Assembly (NCBI RefSeq): GCF_007859395.1
Contig: NZ_VOHD01000003.1
Location: 1,099,028 to 1,163,027 of the forward strand
Length of the DNA: 64,000 nt
Source of the DNA: Planomicrobium sp. CPCC 101110
GTDB lineage: Bacteria; Bacillota; Bacilli; Bacillales_A; Planococcaceae
Direction of reading: 5' to 3'
The notes beneath the pieces are model-generated. The model had not been told where the DNA came from. It saw nothing but the letters and a program-made list of their open reading frames with translations, and searched no databases. Positions within the stretch are counted from its first letter, which is position 1, and each line of letters opens with the position of its first letter. Of the stretch, positions 31,968 to 43,100 are shown piece after piece. The position numbers were made by a program, and so were the translations under genes.

Positions 31968-33074
31968 ATGAAGTCGCTAGAAACGATGTCAGTGCACACG
32001 GCCAGAGCAGAAGACCGGATTATCCAACCGCAAGTCATGCCGATATTCCAGACATCCGCTTTTTCATTTTCTTCTTTGGAGGAAATGGAAGGCTATTATG
32101 AAGGAAACGGAACTTATCTGTACTCCAGAACTGCCAATCCAAATACCGATGCTCTCGGGCAGACGGTTGCCGAGTTAGAGGGCGCGCCGAAAGGGGTAGC
32201 AGCAGCATCAGGGATGGCGGCAATACTCGCTGGTATTTTATCGGTCGTCCAGACAGGGGACCACGTGCTTGCTGCTGAAGATGTTTACGGGGGCACTTTT
32301 TTTCTATTGAAAGAAGAGCTTGTACGAATGGGCATAATTGTCCATTTCACCGATTTTTCGGATAAAGCCTCCGTTGAACAGTATCTCATCGACTATCCGG
32401 AAGTGAAGCTGGCGGTCAGTGAATCGATCACGAATCCCTTCTTGCGCGTGGAAGATATCGCAGGGCTTTGCGGGTTGGCAAAGCGATATGGTGTTAAAGT
32501 GATGATTGACAATACGTTTGCCACGCCGTATACCGAAAAGCCATATGCGGCTGGCGCTGATTTGGTCGTCCATAGCGCGACAAAGTATTTAGGCGGGCAT
32601 GGAGACGCTACAGCGGGAGTTCTTACAGGACATGCGGACTTGCTTCAACAGGCGGAGGCGCGCATTGTCAGCCTTGGCATGAACTTAAGCCCGTTTGAAG
32701 CTTGGCTGACGGTACGGGGCATTAAAACATTGGCGCTCCGCATGAAAGCGCAAACTGAAAATGCCAAGGAAATTGCCTCTTTTTTGGAAGGGAAGGTACG
32801 TGTATGGTACCCAGGAAAAGGTGCAATTGTAACATTTGAACTTCCTGAGCATGTGGACGTACATCAATTTTTTGCTGCTCTTGGCTGGATTAAAATTGTG
32901 CCGACGCTCGCGGGAGTCGAGACATCAGTCTCGTATCCATATAGTACATCGCACCGTGAACTGTCAGAAGAAGAGAAACAGAAAATCGGCGTGACTAAAC
33001 AGACAGTCCGGCTGTCAGCAGGAATAGAAGGAACCCAAGATATTTTGGATCAGCTTCGCGCTGCGTTCAATTAA
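31968..33074 (+). CDS. Trans-sulfuration PLP enzyme (cystathionine gamma-synthase / lyase family)
   Basis: The 368-residue enzyme has the Cys/Met-metabolism PLP fold: YLYSRTANPNT (Tyr52, Arg54 contact the neighbouring active site), ASGMAAI, DNTFATPY and the Schiff-base lysine Lys206 in SATKYLGGHGD. It makes or splits cystathionine or a related thioether. Whether synthase or beta/gamma-lyase cannot be told. The sequence is somewhat short near residue 255-265 compared with usual members (about 375-390). AAGGGGATGAG precedes ATG. Confidence 0.88.
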   Translation: MKSLETMSVHTARAEDRIIQPQVMPIFQTSAFSFSSLEEMEGYYEGNGTYLYSRTANPNTDALGQTVAELEGAPKGVAAASGMAAILAGILSVVQTGDHVLAAEDVYGGTFFLLKEELVRMGIIVHFTDFSDKASVEQYLIDYPEVKLAVSESITNPFLRVEDIAGLCGLAKRYGVKVMIDNTFATPYTEKPYAAGADLVVHSATKYLGGHGDATAGVLTGHADLLQQAEARIVSLGMNLSPFEAWLTVRGIKTLALRMKAQTENAKEIASFLEGKVRVWYPGKGAIVTFELPEHVDVHQFFAALGWIKIVPTLAGVETSVSYPYSTSHRELSEEEKQKIGVTKQTVRLSAGIEGTQDILDQLRAAFN

Positions 33075-33158
33075 CCGAAAAAGAAGTGCAGAATACGGAT
33101 GTTCTTTGGTACAATGATAAGAAACGTGTGTTGCCGGTGATGGGAAGGTGTTTAGAAC

Positions 33159-34316
33159 GTGTTAATGGATGTTGTGCTCGACATAGGTAGGTTTTTTATT
33201 AATCCCGTTTTTTACATATCGCTAATAGCCGCAGTTCTTCTAGGGTATTTTAGGGTGAAAAAAGAGCGGAAAGCATTTAGGACACGAATTGTCTGGGGCT
33301 GGACAGAGTTCGTCGGTTTGCTGAAAGACGGCTTTCTGTTTGCTGTTGTATTGTCCGTTCTGTTTGCAGGAATCGGTTTAGTGGTTCCGATGGAATGGCT
33401 GATTGCGCTGAGCATCGTCAGTATAGTGATGCTGCTCTCCGCCTTTTACCAATTGGGATCATTTGTTTATTTATCGGCAGCCGCTGTGTTTCTTGGCTGG
33501 CTGATGCGTACCAATGGCTGGTCCCTTGATTTCGGCTTTTTCCGTTACAATGGCCTTTTCCTTTCATGGAACTGGCTGCTTCCAGTTGCCTTGATCACAG
33601 GAGCAATTGTGTTGCTTGAAGGGTGGCTTGTCAAAAAACACGGTGCAGTCTCTGCATCGCCAAGACTGGAAAAATCCTCTCGGGGTCTGATGGCCGCCTT
33701 CTACAATTCGAAACGGTTATGGCTGATTCCTGTACTGTTGGTCGTACCTGGATCAGCAGTGGAATCGTATGCCCCTTACTGGCCGCAGCTGCCGATTGGG
33801 GAAAGTGTCTTTTCCTTTATATTATTTCCGGTTGTTTTCGGATTTCAGAACCGTGCGCGCAAAACCTTGCCAATCTATCTGTTTCCGGTCATCGGAAAAT
33901 CCCTGATGATTGCTGGCGGAATGATTGTAGTATTGTCTCTAGGAGCGTTCCTATGGCCGCCGATGGCTTTAGTGGCTTTGATGGCCGGTTTGCTGGCGCG
34001 CCTGGGAATCTCCATTTTCTACGCCGTCAAAGAGCGCCAGGGAAATCACGCAGTCACACCACAGGCACTTGGCGTCATGATCGTCGATGTGCTTCCGGAC
34101 TCGCCTGCCGATAAGATGGGCTTGATCCGTGGTGAAGTGATCCGCAAAGTGAATGGCTTGACGGTTTCAAACGAGTCGGAACTGTATGAGGCAATCCAAG
34201 TCAATGCGGCGCATTGCCGCTTGGAAGTGCTGGACCATAACAGGGAAGTCAGGCTTCGCCAGCACGTCATTTTCCGTCATGATCATCACCGCCTTGGATT
34301 AATCGTAGTGAAATAA
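33159..34316 (+). CDS. minJ: MinJ-like PDZ-domain membrane protein
   Basis: The 385-residue protein has six to eight membrane helices and a C-terminal PDZ domain (about 300-385; GVMIVDVLPDSPADKMGLIRGEVIRKVNG). In Bacillus, MinJ links DivIVA to MinCD and so places the division site. The name rests on this architecture and on the csbA gene that follows, as in B. subtilis. GTG 33159 is chosen for its distance to GGAAGGTG; ATG 33165 is possible. Confidence 0.82.
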   Translation: MLMDVVLDIGRFFINPVFYISLIAAVLLGYFRVKKERKAFRTRIVWGWTEFVGLLKDGFLFAVVLSVLFAGIGLVVPMEWLIALSIVSIVMLLSAFYQLGSFVYLSAAAVFLGWLMRTNGWSLDFGFFRYNGLFLSWNWLLPVALITGAIVLLEGWLVKKHGAVSASPRLEKSSRGLMAAFYNSKRLWLIPVLLVVPGSAVESYAPYWPQLPIGESVFSFILFPVVFGFQNRARKTLPIYLFPVIGKSLMIAGGMIVVLSLGAFLWPPMALVALMAGLLARLGISIFYAVKERQGNHAVTPQALGVMIVDVLPDSPADKMGLIRGEVIRKVNGLTVSNESELYEAIQVNAAHCRLEVLDHNREVRLRQHVIFRHDHHRLGLIVVK

Positions 34317-34328
34317 GGAGACAAGAAA

Positions 34329-34586
34329 ATGGAATCGATGGTTACAAAATTTTTATTGTCTTTGTTAGTGCCTGGCCTGCTTGTGGTTCTGTTCACGCGA
34401 GTGACATTTCACCATATCGTCGGATTGATTTTAACGGTTGCGCTGATTGCAGCAGCTGTCTATGCCGGTTATACAAATACCTGGTTCCTGTACGTTGTCA
34501 ACGCCGCCTCCTTGACCCTAGGATTCTGGTATGCCACGAACATGTATGCCAAGCGCAAAAAAGCCGAAACTCATGAGAATGAGTGA
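34329..34586 (+). CDS. csbA: CsbA-like small membrane protein (DUF2198)
   Basis: The 85-residue protein has three membrane helices and the CsbA pattern LLVVLFTRVTFHHIVGLILTVAL ... GYTNTWF. CsbA is a sigma-B-controlled protein of unknown function in B. subtilis, also located after minJ. I found no sigma-B box directly upstream. It probably shares the minJ transcript (12-base gap). The terminator overlaps its 3' end. Confidence 0.88.
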   Translation: MESMVTKFLLSLLVPGLLVVLFTRVTFHHIVGLILTVALIAAAVYAGYTNTWFLYVVNAASLTLGFWYATNMYAKRKKAETHENE

Positions 34587-34600
34587 CGGCTTTTTTATTT
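34557..34600 (+). terminator. Terminator of minJ-csbA
   Basis: AAAAAAGCCG and CGGCTTTTTT close an imperfect stem that includes ACTCAT/ATGAGT, then a T-run. It spans the csbA stop. Confidence 0.8.
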
Positions 34601-34624
34601 TGTCTTTTCATCGGCAACCGGAAA

Positions 34625-34930
34625 TTAAAAAATCAAGCTATAAACTGCTAAAATTGCAATCGAACCTAATACAACAACCATGACATCGGCTCCGGCAAAG
34701 GCTATGCCGAATGCGGCAGCTGCACCGATTACGCCGAACCAGACATTTTCCTGGACAAAAAAGATGGCAGGAAAGATCAAAGCGCCCAGAACTGCATAAG
34801 GGATATTACGAAGCACATGCTGCACAGGAAGGGGGAGTTCGCGTCCTTCCAAGAATGTCAATGGGATTGCGCGCGGAAGATAGGTCACTGCCGCCATCCC
34901 GAAAATCATCCACCAAAACCATCCGCCCAT
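34625..34930 (-). CDS. azlD: AzlD-family branched-chain amino acid export subunit
   Basis: The 101-residue protein has three or four membrane helices and the AzlD pattern (TYLPRAIPLTFLEGRELPLPVQHVLRNIPYAVLGALIFP). With AzlC it forms an exporter for branched-chain amino acids. Its start codon shares one base with the azlC stop (TAATG), so the two are coupled. Confidence 0.92.
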   Translation of the reverse strand: MGGWFWWMIFGMAAVTYLPRAIPLTFLEGRELPLPVQHVLRNIPYAVLGALIFPAIFFVQENVWFGVIGAAAAFGIAFAGADVMVVVLGSIAILAVYSLIF

Positions 34931-35622
34931 TAAGATTTCACCTCTTTTGGAGAAATAAGTTCAACGAAAACCGCGGAGACCAAAGTTGAAACCATGATGG
35001 CCCAGCCGGTTGAAAGCCACTCTGTAAAATAAAAGAATGAATTAGTAAGAGCAGCGATAACTGCGAGGCTCACTACTTTGCGGTTGCCACGCATCGATGG
35101 GACAAGCAATCCGACAAACATGGCATATAGCGCAATCGACATCGATGCCTGAAGAAATTGCGGTAAATTAGCGCCGATCAAATGGCCGATTGCCGTAAAA
35201 ATGACCCAGCTACCGTATGAAATGAGTATGACGCCAGCTGCAAACGCCGTGCGTAATCTGCCACCTTTTTGGGTAGCCAATACCGAAAACGATTCATCGG
35301 TAACGCCAAAAGCATATATCGCTTTTTTCCACCTGGCTTCCGGCTGCATCTTTTCGTTAAGCGCTGCCGTCATTAGAAAGTGGCGGATATTGACGATAAA
35401 TGTGTTCAATACTATGACTGCTGGAGCGACGCCAGCAGCAATCAATGAAAGTGATATGTATTGCGCAGCTCCTGCGAAAACGAAAATGCTCATGGCAGTC
35501 GCTTCAATAATGGAAAGCCCGGTTGTTTTTGCGAGCAGCCCGAAAGTCAGGGCTATCGGAAAATAGCCGATTGCTATACTGGTGCCGGCTTTCAGTCCGG
35601 CGGTGAACCCACGTGCATCCAA
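34930..35622 (-). CDS. azlC: AzlC-family branched-chain amino acid export subunit
   Basis: From TTG 35622 the protein is 230 residues with the AzlC pattern: GFTAGLKAGTSIAIGYFPIALTFGLLA, FVFAGAAQYISLSL, NTFIVNIRHFLMTAAL and FGVTDESFSV. The start is set by AAGGAGAG upstream and by the family's N-terminus; earlier in-frame codons would add a non-homologous stretch. It forms an operon with azlD. No T-box or Lrp-type site was recognised upstream. Confidence 0.9.
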   Translation of the reverse strand: MDARGFTAGLKAGTSIAIGYFPIALTFGLLAKTTGLSIIEATAMSIFVFAGAAQYISLSLIAAGVAPAVIVLNTFIVNIRHFLMTAALNEKMQPEARWKKAIYAFGVTDESFSVLATQKGGRLRTAFAAGVILISYGSWVIFTAIGHLIGANLPQFLQASMSIALYAMFVGLLVPSMRGNRKVVSLAVIAALTNSFFYFTEWLSTGWAIMVSTLVSAVFVELISPKEVKS

Positions 35623-35976
35623 ATTGCCTCTCTCCTTATGTACGAGTATTTCTCTTTTCCAAATCAGGGGAAAGAGTGTAAAGTAATGATAAACGTATAT
35701 CTTGTGCCGGTTTGTTGGACTGGGGAATCGAGCCAAGAGCAGAATTTCATAAAGCACTCGCTTTTACCCCCGTTGTTCGCCGCATCAGATAGTCAGCTTA
35801 TATTGCCAGTTTATCATTTGGTTTCCATTTAAAAAAGGAACCAATGGAAATAAGCATACCACTGACCCCCGTTTTGTTATGGCAGTCCCCCTTTGATTTC
35901 TGCGCGTCGAAAAATCTTCAATGCATAAAGGCGAAGGCTGTTTTTTGATAAGATAGATAAATATAAAGATTGAAGG
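35623..35976. other. Divergent intergenic region azlC / TVP38-like gene
   Basis: No coding frame was supported. One hairpin is visible, GGTTTCC with GGAACC near 35820-35842. The promoters for both directions must lie here, but I see no clear boxes. Confidence 0.45.
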
Positions 35977-36615
35977 ATGGACAATATGATGGATATCGTT
36001 TCTTGGGAAAATATATATGAGTTGACTCAGTCATATCGGGCGTTAGGGCCGATTATAGGGGTTTTGCTTCCGTTTCTTGAAGCATTTCTTCCTTTTTTAC
36101 CGTTGTTCGCTTTTGTCATAGCCAACGCAACAGCATATGGATTTTGGGTCGGTTTTCTTTTGTCATGGGCAGGGACTGTGGCAGGCTCTTATGCGGTATT
36201 TTTGATAGTCCGCAAATTTGGCCAAGCCCGTTTCTTGCATTTCATGACACGGCATAAAAGAGTTCAAAAGCTCATCCATTGGGTAGAGCAGCATGGGTTC
36301 GGCCCTCTTTTCTTGATCATTTGCTTTCCATTCACACCTTCAGCGCTCGTGAATGTGGTGGCCGGCCTTGCGAATATACGCCGGTATTATTACCTGGTGA
36401 CGCTGATGGCCGGGAAATTTGTAATGGTCTTTATCGTCACCTTTGTCGGGCACGACATCCGTGCCCTGTTTACCCAGCCAATCCGGACAGCTATCGTTGT
36501 CTTGCTTATTGCGCTGCTGTATGTCGGCGGAAAAGTTCTCGAAAACCGGATGAACAAAAAAGCGGAAGCTGAGTTTCGCAGAATAAGAGAAGAACAAAGA
36601 AGAGGACAGCAATGA
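35977..36615 (+). CDS. TVP38/TMEM64 (DedA-superfamily) membrane protein
   Basis: The 212-residue protein has five to six membrane segments and the family motifs EAFLPFLPLFAFVIANATAYG, GSYAVFLIVRKFG and CFPFTPSALVNVVAGLANI. Some members of the wider superfamily recycle carrier lipids; the role here is not known. ATG codons at 35977, 35986 and 35989 compete; AAGGATGG is better placed for 35986. Single gene. Confidence 0.88.
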   Translation: MDNMMDIVSWENIYELTQSYRALGPIIGVLLPFLEAFLPFLPLFAFVIANATAYGFWVGFLLSWAGTVAGSYAVFLIVRKFGQARFLHFMTRHKRVQKLIHWVEQHGFGPLFLIICFPFTPSALVNVVAGLANIRRYYYLVTLMAGKFVMVFIVTFVGHDIRALFTQPIRTAIVVLLIALLYVGGKVLENRMNKKAEAEFRRIREEQRRGQQ

Positions 36616-36689
36616 AACGGCTGCAGTGGATTTTATAGCAGATTTCCTATAAAATAAGAACAAACGTTCCTAGTTAGAGAGGTGATTTT

Positions 36690-39600
36690 GTGCCATTACG
36701 AATCGTATATGGACGTGCAGGTTCCGGAAAAACCCGGTTCATGCAAAATGAAATTATAGAGGAATTAAAACAGCGGGCGGATGGCGATCCGATTTTTTTG
36801 ATCGTACCTGACCAAATGTCTTTCTCGACCGAGTATCGGTTGTCAACGACAGATGGCATGAGGGGAACGATCCGGGCACAAGCAATGACCTTCAAACGGT
36901 TGGCGTGGCGGGTATTGCAGGAAGTCGGAGGCATTAGCCGAAAAGAAGTGGATACATTCGGCTATCGGATGCTCATCCGCAGTTTGCTGGAGGAGCACCG
37001 TGAAGATTTCCACCTGTTCCGGAGGGCTGCCGGAAAAAGAGGGTTCACCGATCAGATCGAGCAGCTGGTCAAAGAGTTTTCAAGGTATTGCGTGGCATGC
37101 GACGAATTGACGAACATCCGCTCTTCCCTGTCTGAAGCAGGAGCTCCGCGGACATTGCTTGATAAAGCGGCAGACCTTGAACTGATTCTTACAGAAATCG
37201 AAAGCCGCCTCGGAAAAGTGTTTGTCGATTCTGAAGGGCATTTAGCTTTGCTGTCGGAGAAAATAAAGCATTCCGAAATTGTAAAGCACGCGGAAATCTA
37301 TATGGATGGGTTTGTAACATTCACAGCCCGCGAATTTGAAATCATCGGTGAACTGATGAAATATGCGAAATCGGTGACCATCGCATTGCCGCTGGACGAC
37401 CAGACAGATCCCCAAGACGAACAGGCATTGTTTTATCAGTCGGCGATCACTGTGCAGCGATTGGTTGAGCAGGCCCGAAAAGAAGGAGTAGCGATCGATC
37501 CATCTGTCCATATGCATTCTCCGCGCCGGTACAATAATCCGGAGCTTTCCCATCTTGAGCGGCATTTTGACGATTACCCGGCGAAAAAAACAGCTTCGGA
37601 TGGAAATGTAGCTATCATTGAATCTTCGAGCAGAAGAGCGGAAATGCATGCCATAGCAAGAAAGATCCGCGATCAAGTGAGGGGCGGTTTAAGGTATAGC
37701 GAAATCGCCTTGCTGTACCGCGATCCGGAAGTCTATGACGAATTGATCAATACGATTTTTCCGCAGTACGATATTCCTTATTTTATAAGCCGGAAAAAAT
37801 CGATGCTTCACCATCCGCTGATTGAATTCAACCGGTCGGTTCTGGAAGCTGTGCTGTCTAACTATTCATATGAACCGGTTTTCCGGGCTGTAAAGACCGA
37901 TTTGTTCTTTCCTGAAGGAAGCGTTTCAAAATGGCGGGAAAGAAGCGACGTTTTAGAGAATTTCATCATCGCGAACGGAATTTACGGTGAGCGTTGGTTT
38001 GAAGAAAATCGCTGGTTTTATAAGAAATATCGGGGACTCGAATTTCACACAGGCATCCAAACCGATGAGGAATTGGCCATGCAGATGGAATTGCATGCAG
38101 TCCGCGATTTGATCCGGGAGCCTCTTGCCCGTTTGAAAACCGGTTTGGATGATTGTGCGACTGGAAGGGAAATCGCACAAGCGCTATATTCTTTTATAGA
38201 AGAAATGGATGTCTATGCAAAAATCCAGCACCTTAAGGAGCGGGAGGAAAGGGAGCACCGGCTGCTCGCCGCGACAGAACATGAACAGGCTTGGAACGAA
38301 TGGATCGGTGTATTGGACCAATTTGTGCTGATGTTCGGCGATAAGGAGCTGGAGCTTGCTACGGCAGTGAAGATTCTGGATGAAGGATTCGAGACGCTGG
38401 AATTTTCACGCATTCCGACATCCCTGGATCAAGTGACGGTGTCAAAAATCGATTTGGCGCGTTTGATGGACATCAAATCGGTGTTCGTTATCGGAGCCAA
38501 TGACGGAGTCTTGCCAAGAAGAATCGAGCAGGAAGGCCTGTTGACGGATGCTGACCGGGATTGGTTTTCCCAAGTCGGCATTGAATTGGCACCTTCTTCC
38601 AAAATGCGGCTCATGGATGAAACCTATATGGTTTACCGGGCGTTCACATCAGCATCCGATTTGCTGACAGTATCTTATCCGATTGCAGACGAAGAAGGCA
38701 AGGCGCTTTTGCCGTCGGTCTATATTCAAAAATTGGTCGACATGCTCGGCGTAGCCATTTGGCCGGCAGTCATTGATCCGGCGGAATTGGGAGAAGTTTC
38801 GCATCTGGAATATATTTCGCATCCACGGGCGACGCTGGCATATCTGACTTCCCAAATACGCGAAGGGGATTTGACGCCTGAGTGGCGGGCGGTGCTCGCC
38901 TATTACCATAAAGACCCGTTATGGTCATCCGTGGTAAACCGAATTTTGGAACCGGTCAAACCGAACAAAGCGGATGAGTTGCGTGAAGATGTTGCGGAAC
39001 CTTTATACGGCACACCTATTTCCGCAAGTGTACCGCGCGTCGAGACTTATTTCAGCTGCCCGTTTGCCCATTATGTGCAATACGGATTGCGGTTGGAAGA
39101 ACGCAGCCAGTACAAGCTGGCGCCGCCGGCAATGGGGGATCTGTTCCATGCGGCCATCAAATGGATTTCCGATGAAGTGAACAGGCTGGACGTTTCATGG
39201 TCATCATTGACCCGGAAACAGTGCCAAGAGCTGGCGAAACAAGCGATGGAACAGCTGGCGCCTTATTTTGTCAATCATATCTTAATCAGTTCACATCGCT
39301 ACCGCTATATTCAGCACAAGTTGGAGGGCATTATCCGCCAAACTGCCTTCATGCTGAGCAAGCACGCAAAAGTGACAGGATTTGCGCCGGTCGCACTGGA
39401 GGTCGGATTTGGGCCGAAAGAGACCATTCCGCCGCTGGATATTGATTTGAAAAAAGGCCGCAAGATGAATGTGCGAGGGCGGATCGACCGCATTGATTCG
39501 ACGGAAATCAATGGCAAACCGTACATTCGGGTTGTGGACTATAAATCGTCCAAACAAGGGCTTGATTTGAGCGATGTATATCATGGACTTGCGCTTCAGA

Positions 39601-40166
39601 CATTCACCTATCTTGATGTTGCGTTGACCCATTCAGAACGCTGGCTTGGCGAACCTGCTGAACCGGCAGGCGTCCTTTACTTTCATATGCATAATCCGAT
39701 GCTGAAATTGACCAAACTGATGACTTCGGAAGAGCTTGAAGAGGAAGTGGCCAAATCGTTCAAGATGAACGGCCTCGTCGTGGAAGACCCCGCTGTCATT
39801 TATGCAATGGATGAGGAGATAGAAGGATTCTCGAACATCATTCCAGTCCGGATGAACAAAAAAGGGGAAATTTCGAAGTCGCAATCCAAGACGGTGATGA
39901 AAGAAGACATGGAGATGATCCGCAAATTCGTCCGCAACAAGCACCAGAGTGCAGGCAATGGCATCTTGGAAGGGGACACGCGCATCATTCCGTACAAAGT
40001 CAAAGAAGATACGCCGTGCCAGTTTTGCTCGTACCGTTCAATCTGCCAATTTGATCCGGCAGATCCTGATCAGTCGTACCGGAAGCTGCCGGCACTGCCA
40101 GCCGACAAAGCGGTGGAATTGATACGAAAGGAGACGACAGAGAATGATTCCGATAAAACCAGCTGA
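36690..40166 (+). CDS. addB: ATP-dependent helicase/nuclease subunit B
   Basis: The 1158-residue protein starts with a Walker A GRAGSGKTR (residues 8-15), has inactivated helicase-like middle domains, and ends with a RecB-type nuclease domain (VRGRIDRIDS, VVDYKSSKQ). Four cysteines for an iron-sulfur cluster are visible: SCPFAHY and, near the C-terminus, CQFCSYRSICQF. AddAB resects double-strand breaks to Chi sites for RecA repair. GTG start with GAGAGGTGA upstream. It overlaps addA by 23 bases. Confidence 0.95.
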   Translation: MPLRIVYGRAGSGKTRFMQNEIIEELKQRADGDPIFLIVPDQMSFSTEYRLSTTDGMRGTIRAQAMTFKRLAWRVLQEVGGISRKEVDTFGYRMLIRSLLEEHREDFHLFRRAAGKRGFTDQIEQLVKEFSRYCVACDELTNIRSSLSEAGAPRTLLDKAADLELILTEIESRLGKVFVDSEGHLALLSEKIKHSEIVKHAEIYMDGFVTFTAREFEIIGELMKYAKSVTIALPLDDQTDPQDEQALFYQSAITVQRLVEQARKEGVAIDPSVHMHSPRRYNNPELSHLERHFDDYPAKKTASDGNVAIIESSSRRAEMHAIARKIRDQVRGGLRYSEIALLYRDPEVYDELINTIFPQYDIPYFISRKKSMLHHPLIEFNRSVLEAVLSNYSYEPVFRAVKTDLFFPEGSVSKWRERSDVLENFIIANGIYGERWFEENRWFYKKYRGLEFHTGIQTDEELAMQMELHAVRDLIREPLARLKTGLDDCATGREIAQALYSFIEEMDVYAKIQHLKEREEREHRLLAATEHEQAWNEWIGVLDQFVLMFGDKELELATAVKILDEGFETLEFSRIPTSLDQVTVSKIDLARLMDIKSVFVIGANDGVLPRRIEQEGLLTDADRDWFSQVGIELAPSSKMRLMDETYMVYRAFTSASDLLTVSYPIADEEGKALLPSVYIQKLVDMLGVAIWPAVIDPAELGEVSHLEYISHPRATLAYLTSQIREGDLTPEWRAVLAYYHKDPLWSSVVNRILEPVKPNKADELREDVAEPLYGTPISASVPRVETYFSCPFAHYVQYGLRLEERSQYKLAPPAMGDLFHAAIKWISDEVNRLDVSWSSLTRKQCQELAKQAMEQLAPYFVNHILISSHRYRYIQHKLEGIIRQTAFMLSKHAKVTGFAPVALEVGFGPKETIPPLDIDLKKGRKMNVRGRIDRIDSTEINGKPYIRVVDYKSSKQGLDLSDVYHGLALQTFTYLDVALTHSERWLGEPAEPAGVLYFHMHNPMLKLTKLMTSEELEEEVAKSFKMNGLVVEDPAVIYAMDEEIEGFSNIIPVRMNKKGEISKSQSKTVMKEDMEMIRKFVRNKHQSAGNGILEGDTRIIPYKVKEDTPCQFCSYRSICQFDPADPDQSYRKLPALPADKAVELIRKETTENDSDKTS

Positions 40167-43100
40167 TGCCACGTGGACAGATGAACAATGGCGGGCGATA
40201 TGGGCGAAGGGACAAGACATGCTCGTTTCCGCTGCCGCCGGTTCCGGAAAGACTGCTGTCTTGATCAACCGGATGATCGAAAAAGTACTGGACGAGGAAA
40301 ATCCGATTTCGGTTGATGAGCTGCTGGTTGTGACATTCACCAACGCATCAGCGGCTGAAATGCGGCACCGCATGTCGAATGCACTGGAAAAAGCGGTGGC
40401 CGGGAATCCGGAATCCAAGCATTTGCGCAAGCAGCTGCGCTTGATCAACAAAGCCCAAATTTCGACGCTGCATTCATTTTGCCTGCAAGTGGTGAAGCAG
40501 TACGCTTACCTGCTGGAAATCGATCCAGGTTTCCGCATTGCTAACGAGACGGAAGCCGCCTTATTGCGCGATGACGTAATGGAAGCGATTCTTGAAGCGG
40601 CATATGAAGGGGAAGGGGCGGATGAAGTCTATCGTTTGGCTGACAGCTTCACTTCCGACCGCAGCGACCAGGCAATGGAAGTGCTGATCAGTAAATTATA
40701 CGATTATTCGCGCGTTCATCCACAACCCGAGCAATGGCTTGAACAAGTTCCGGCGCTCTACGATGTGCCGCTTGGGGCGTCAATCGACAGCTTGCCGTTT
40801 ATCGGCGACCTGAAAATGACGATCCGCCATGCGCTGGAGGAAGCGCTGCAAGTGACGCATGAAGGCCTCCGCATTGCCGCTGCCCCTGATGGTCCTGCTT
40901 TGTTGTCCGATACCTTTGAACTGGACGCCGCAGTCATAAAGACTGCAATCGAAGCACTTGAGGAATCATGGGAAACTGTTTATTCACTGGCTAAAACGTT
41001 CTCTTGGGCCAAAGCTGCCTCCGTCCGGAAAGACTCCTGTGATCCGGAGCTGGCTGATGAAGCCAAAGCCAAACGGAACCAAGCTAAAAAAATTGTCAAT
41101 GATGTGTTCGACGCCTATTTTGTGCGTACGCCGAAACGCTTGTTGGATGAGATGCGGGAAATGGCGCCTTTAATGAAAACTTTGGTCCATCTGACGCAAA
41201 CTTTCGCAAACCAATATAAAGCGCTGAAGATTGAGCGGGCCCTTGTCGATTTTTCTGATTTGGAGCATTACGCTTTGCGGATTTTATCGGATGAGGGAAA
41301 TCCTTCCGCCATTGCGTTTGAGTACCGGAACCTCTTCAAAGAAGTTTTGGTGGACGAATACCAGGATACGAACATGCTTCAGGAAACCATTTTGAATCTT
41401 GTAAAGTCGGGCGATGAAAAAACAGGCAACCTCTTCATGGTGGGAGACGTCAAACAATCCATTTACCGCTTCCGCTTGGCAGAACCCATGCTTTTTTTAG
41501 GGAAATATTCCCGATTCACAAAAGAAGCGGGGCAAGCAGGCCTGCGCATCGACCTGAATGCCAATTTCAGGAGCCGCAAAGAAGTGCTGGATGGGACCAA
41601 TTACATTTTCTCTCAAATCATGGGGGAACGGGTAGGGGAAATCGATTATGATGAAGCGGCGGCCTTGAAGGCGTTGGCACCCTATCCCGATCAAGAGATG
41701 CCGATTGAGTTGGCGCTGATTCACGAACCGGAAAGCGAAGAAGAATCTTCGGTTGACGACGATTTTGAAAAATCGCAATGGGAAGCCCGCTACATCGCCG
41801 GCAAAATCCGTGAGTTGATGGAGAAAGAGACGCTTGTTTACGATCCATGGAAAAAAGAGCAGCGGCAATTAGAGTACAGCGATATTGTTGTGCTGATGCG
41901 TTCCATGACCTGGTCAGGCGATTTTGTCGACGAATTCAAAAAAGCCGGCATTCCACTTTACGCAGAACTGACAGGCGGTTACTTTGACGCGCTGGAAGTC
42001 ATGATCATGATGAATGCCTTGCGGGTGATTGATAATCCTTACCAGGATATTCCGCTTGTCTCGGTGCTGAGGGCGCCTTTTATAGGGCTGGCGGAAAATG
42101 AATTGGCGGAAATCCGGCTAGCCGCGCCGCAAGCTTCTTTTTATGAAGCGGTGAAAGTTTTTATCCGCGGGGGTTCTGGCATCGATCCAGCAGCAGCGGA
42201 GAAGCTGCGGCGTTTTGTTTTCCAGTTGGAAGACTGGCGCAATCTGGCACGCCGTGGTTCTCTGGCTGAATTGATCTGGCAGGTTTATCTTGATACAAAT
42301 TATTACGAAATGGTCGGCGCCATGTCGAATGGCAAACAGCGCCAAGCGAATCTGCGTGCTTTGCATGACCGTGCGCTGGAATATGAGAAGACATCGTTCC
42401 GAGGACTGTTCCGCTTTTTGCGCTTTATCGACCGGATGCGGGAGAGAGGCAATGATTTAGGGGCGGCGAAGTCCTTGAGCGAAAAAGAAAATGTTGTGCG
42501 GCTGATGACGGTCCATAAATCGAAAGGCCTTGAATTTCCTGTCGTCTTTTTCGCGGGGCTCGGCAGATCCTTCAACGAAATGGACTTCCGGAAATCCTAT
42601 TTGCTGGATCAAGACTACGGCCTTGCTGTGAAAGCCGTGAATCCGGATACTCGCATTGAATATACGTCTTTGCCGTTTTTAGCGGTCAAGGAAGTGAAGG
42701 AATTACAAATGAAGGCAGAAGAGATGCGGGTCTTGTATGTGGCGATGACGCGTGCAAAAGAACGATTGTTTCTAACCGCATCTGTCAAAGAAATTGATAA
42801 GCAGATTGAAAAATGGAAAGTGGCGTCAACAGAAGTGCGACTTCCTGAATTTGTACGATCGAGGGCAAAAGGCTATTTGGATTGGGTCGGTCCGGCATTG
42901 TCACGCCATCCTGATGCGGCGGATATCTTCAAATTGAATGGCAGCATCCTGGACCACCATTCGCGCTTCCGGATTTCTGTAGTGGAAACGCGCGATCTTC
43001 TCTCGTCTGCGGCGAATATCGATGAACTGCTGCAATCTAAAGCTGGAGAAGAAGATTTCACTGAAAAGATAACAGACCGCTTTGATTTCCGTTATCCATA

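Noticed and set aside
35623-35976. T-box or other riboswitch before azlCD
   Set aside because: No T-box bulge sequence or aptamer-like helices were found on either strand.
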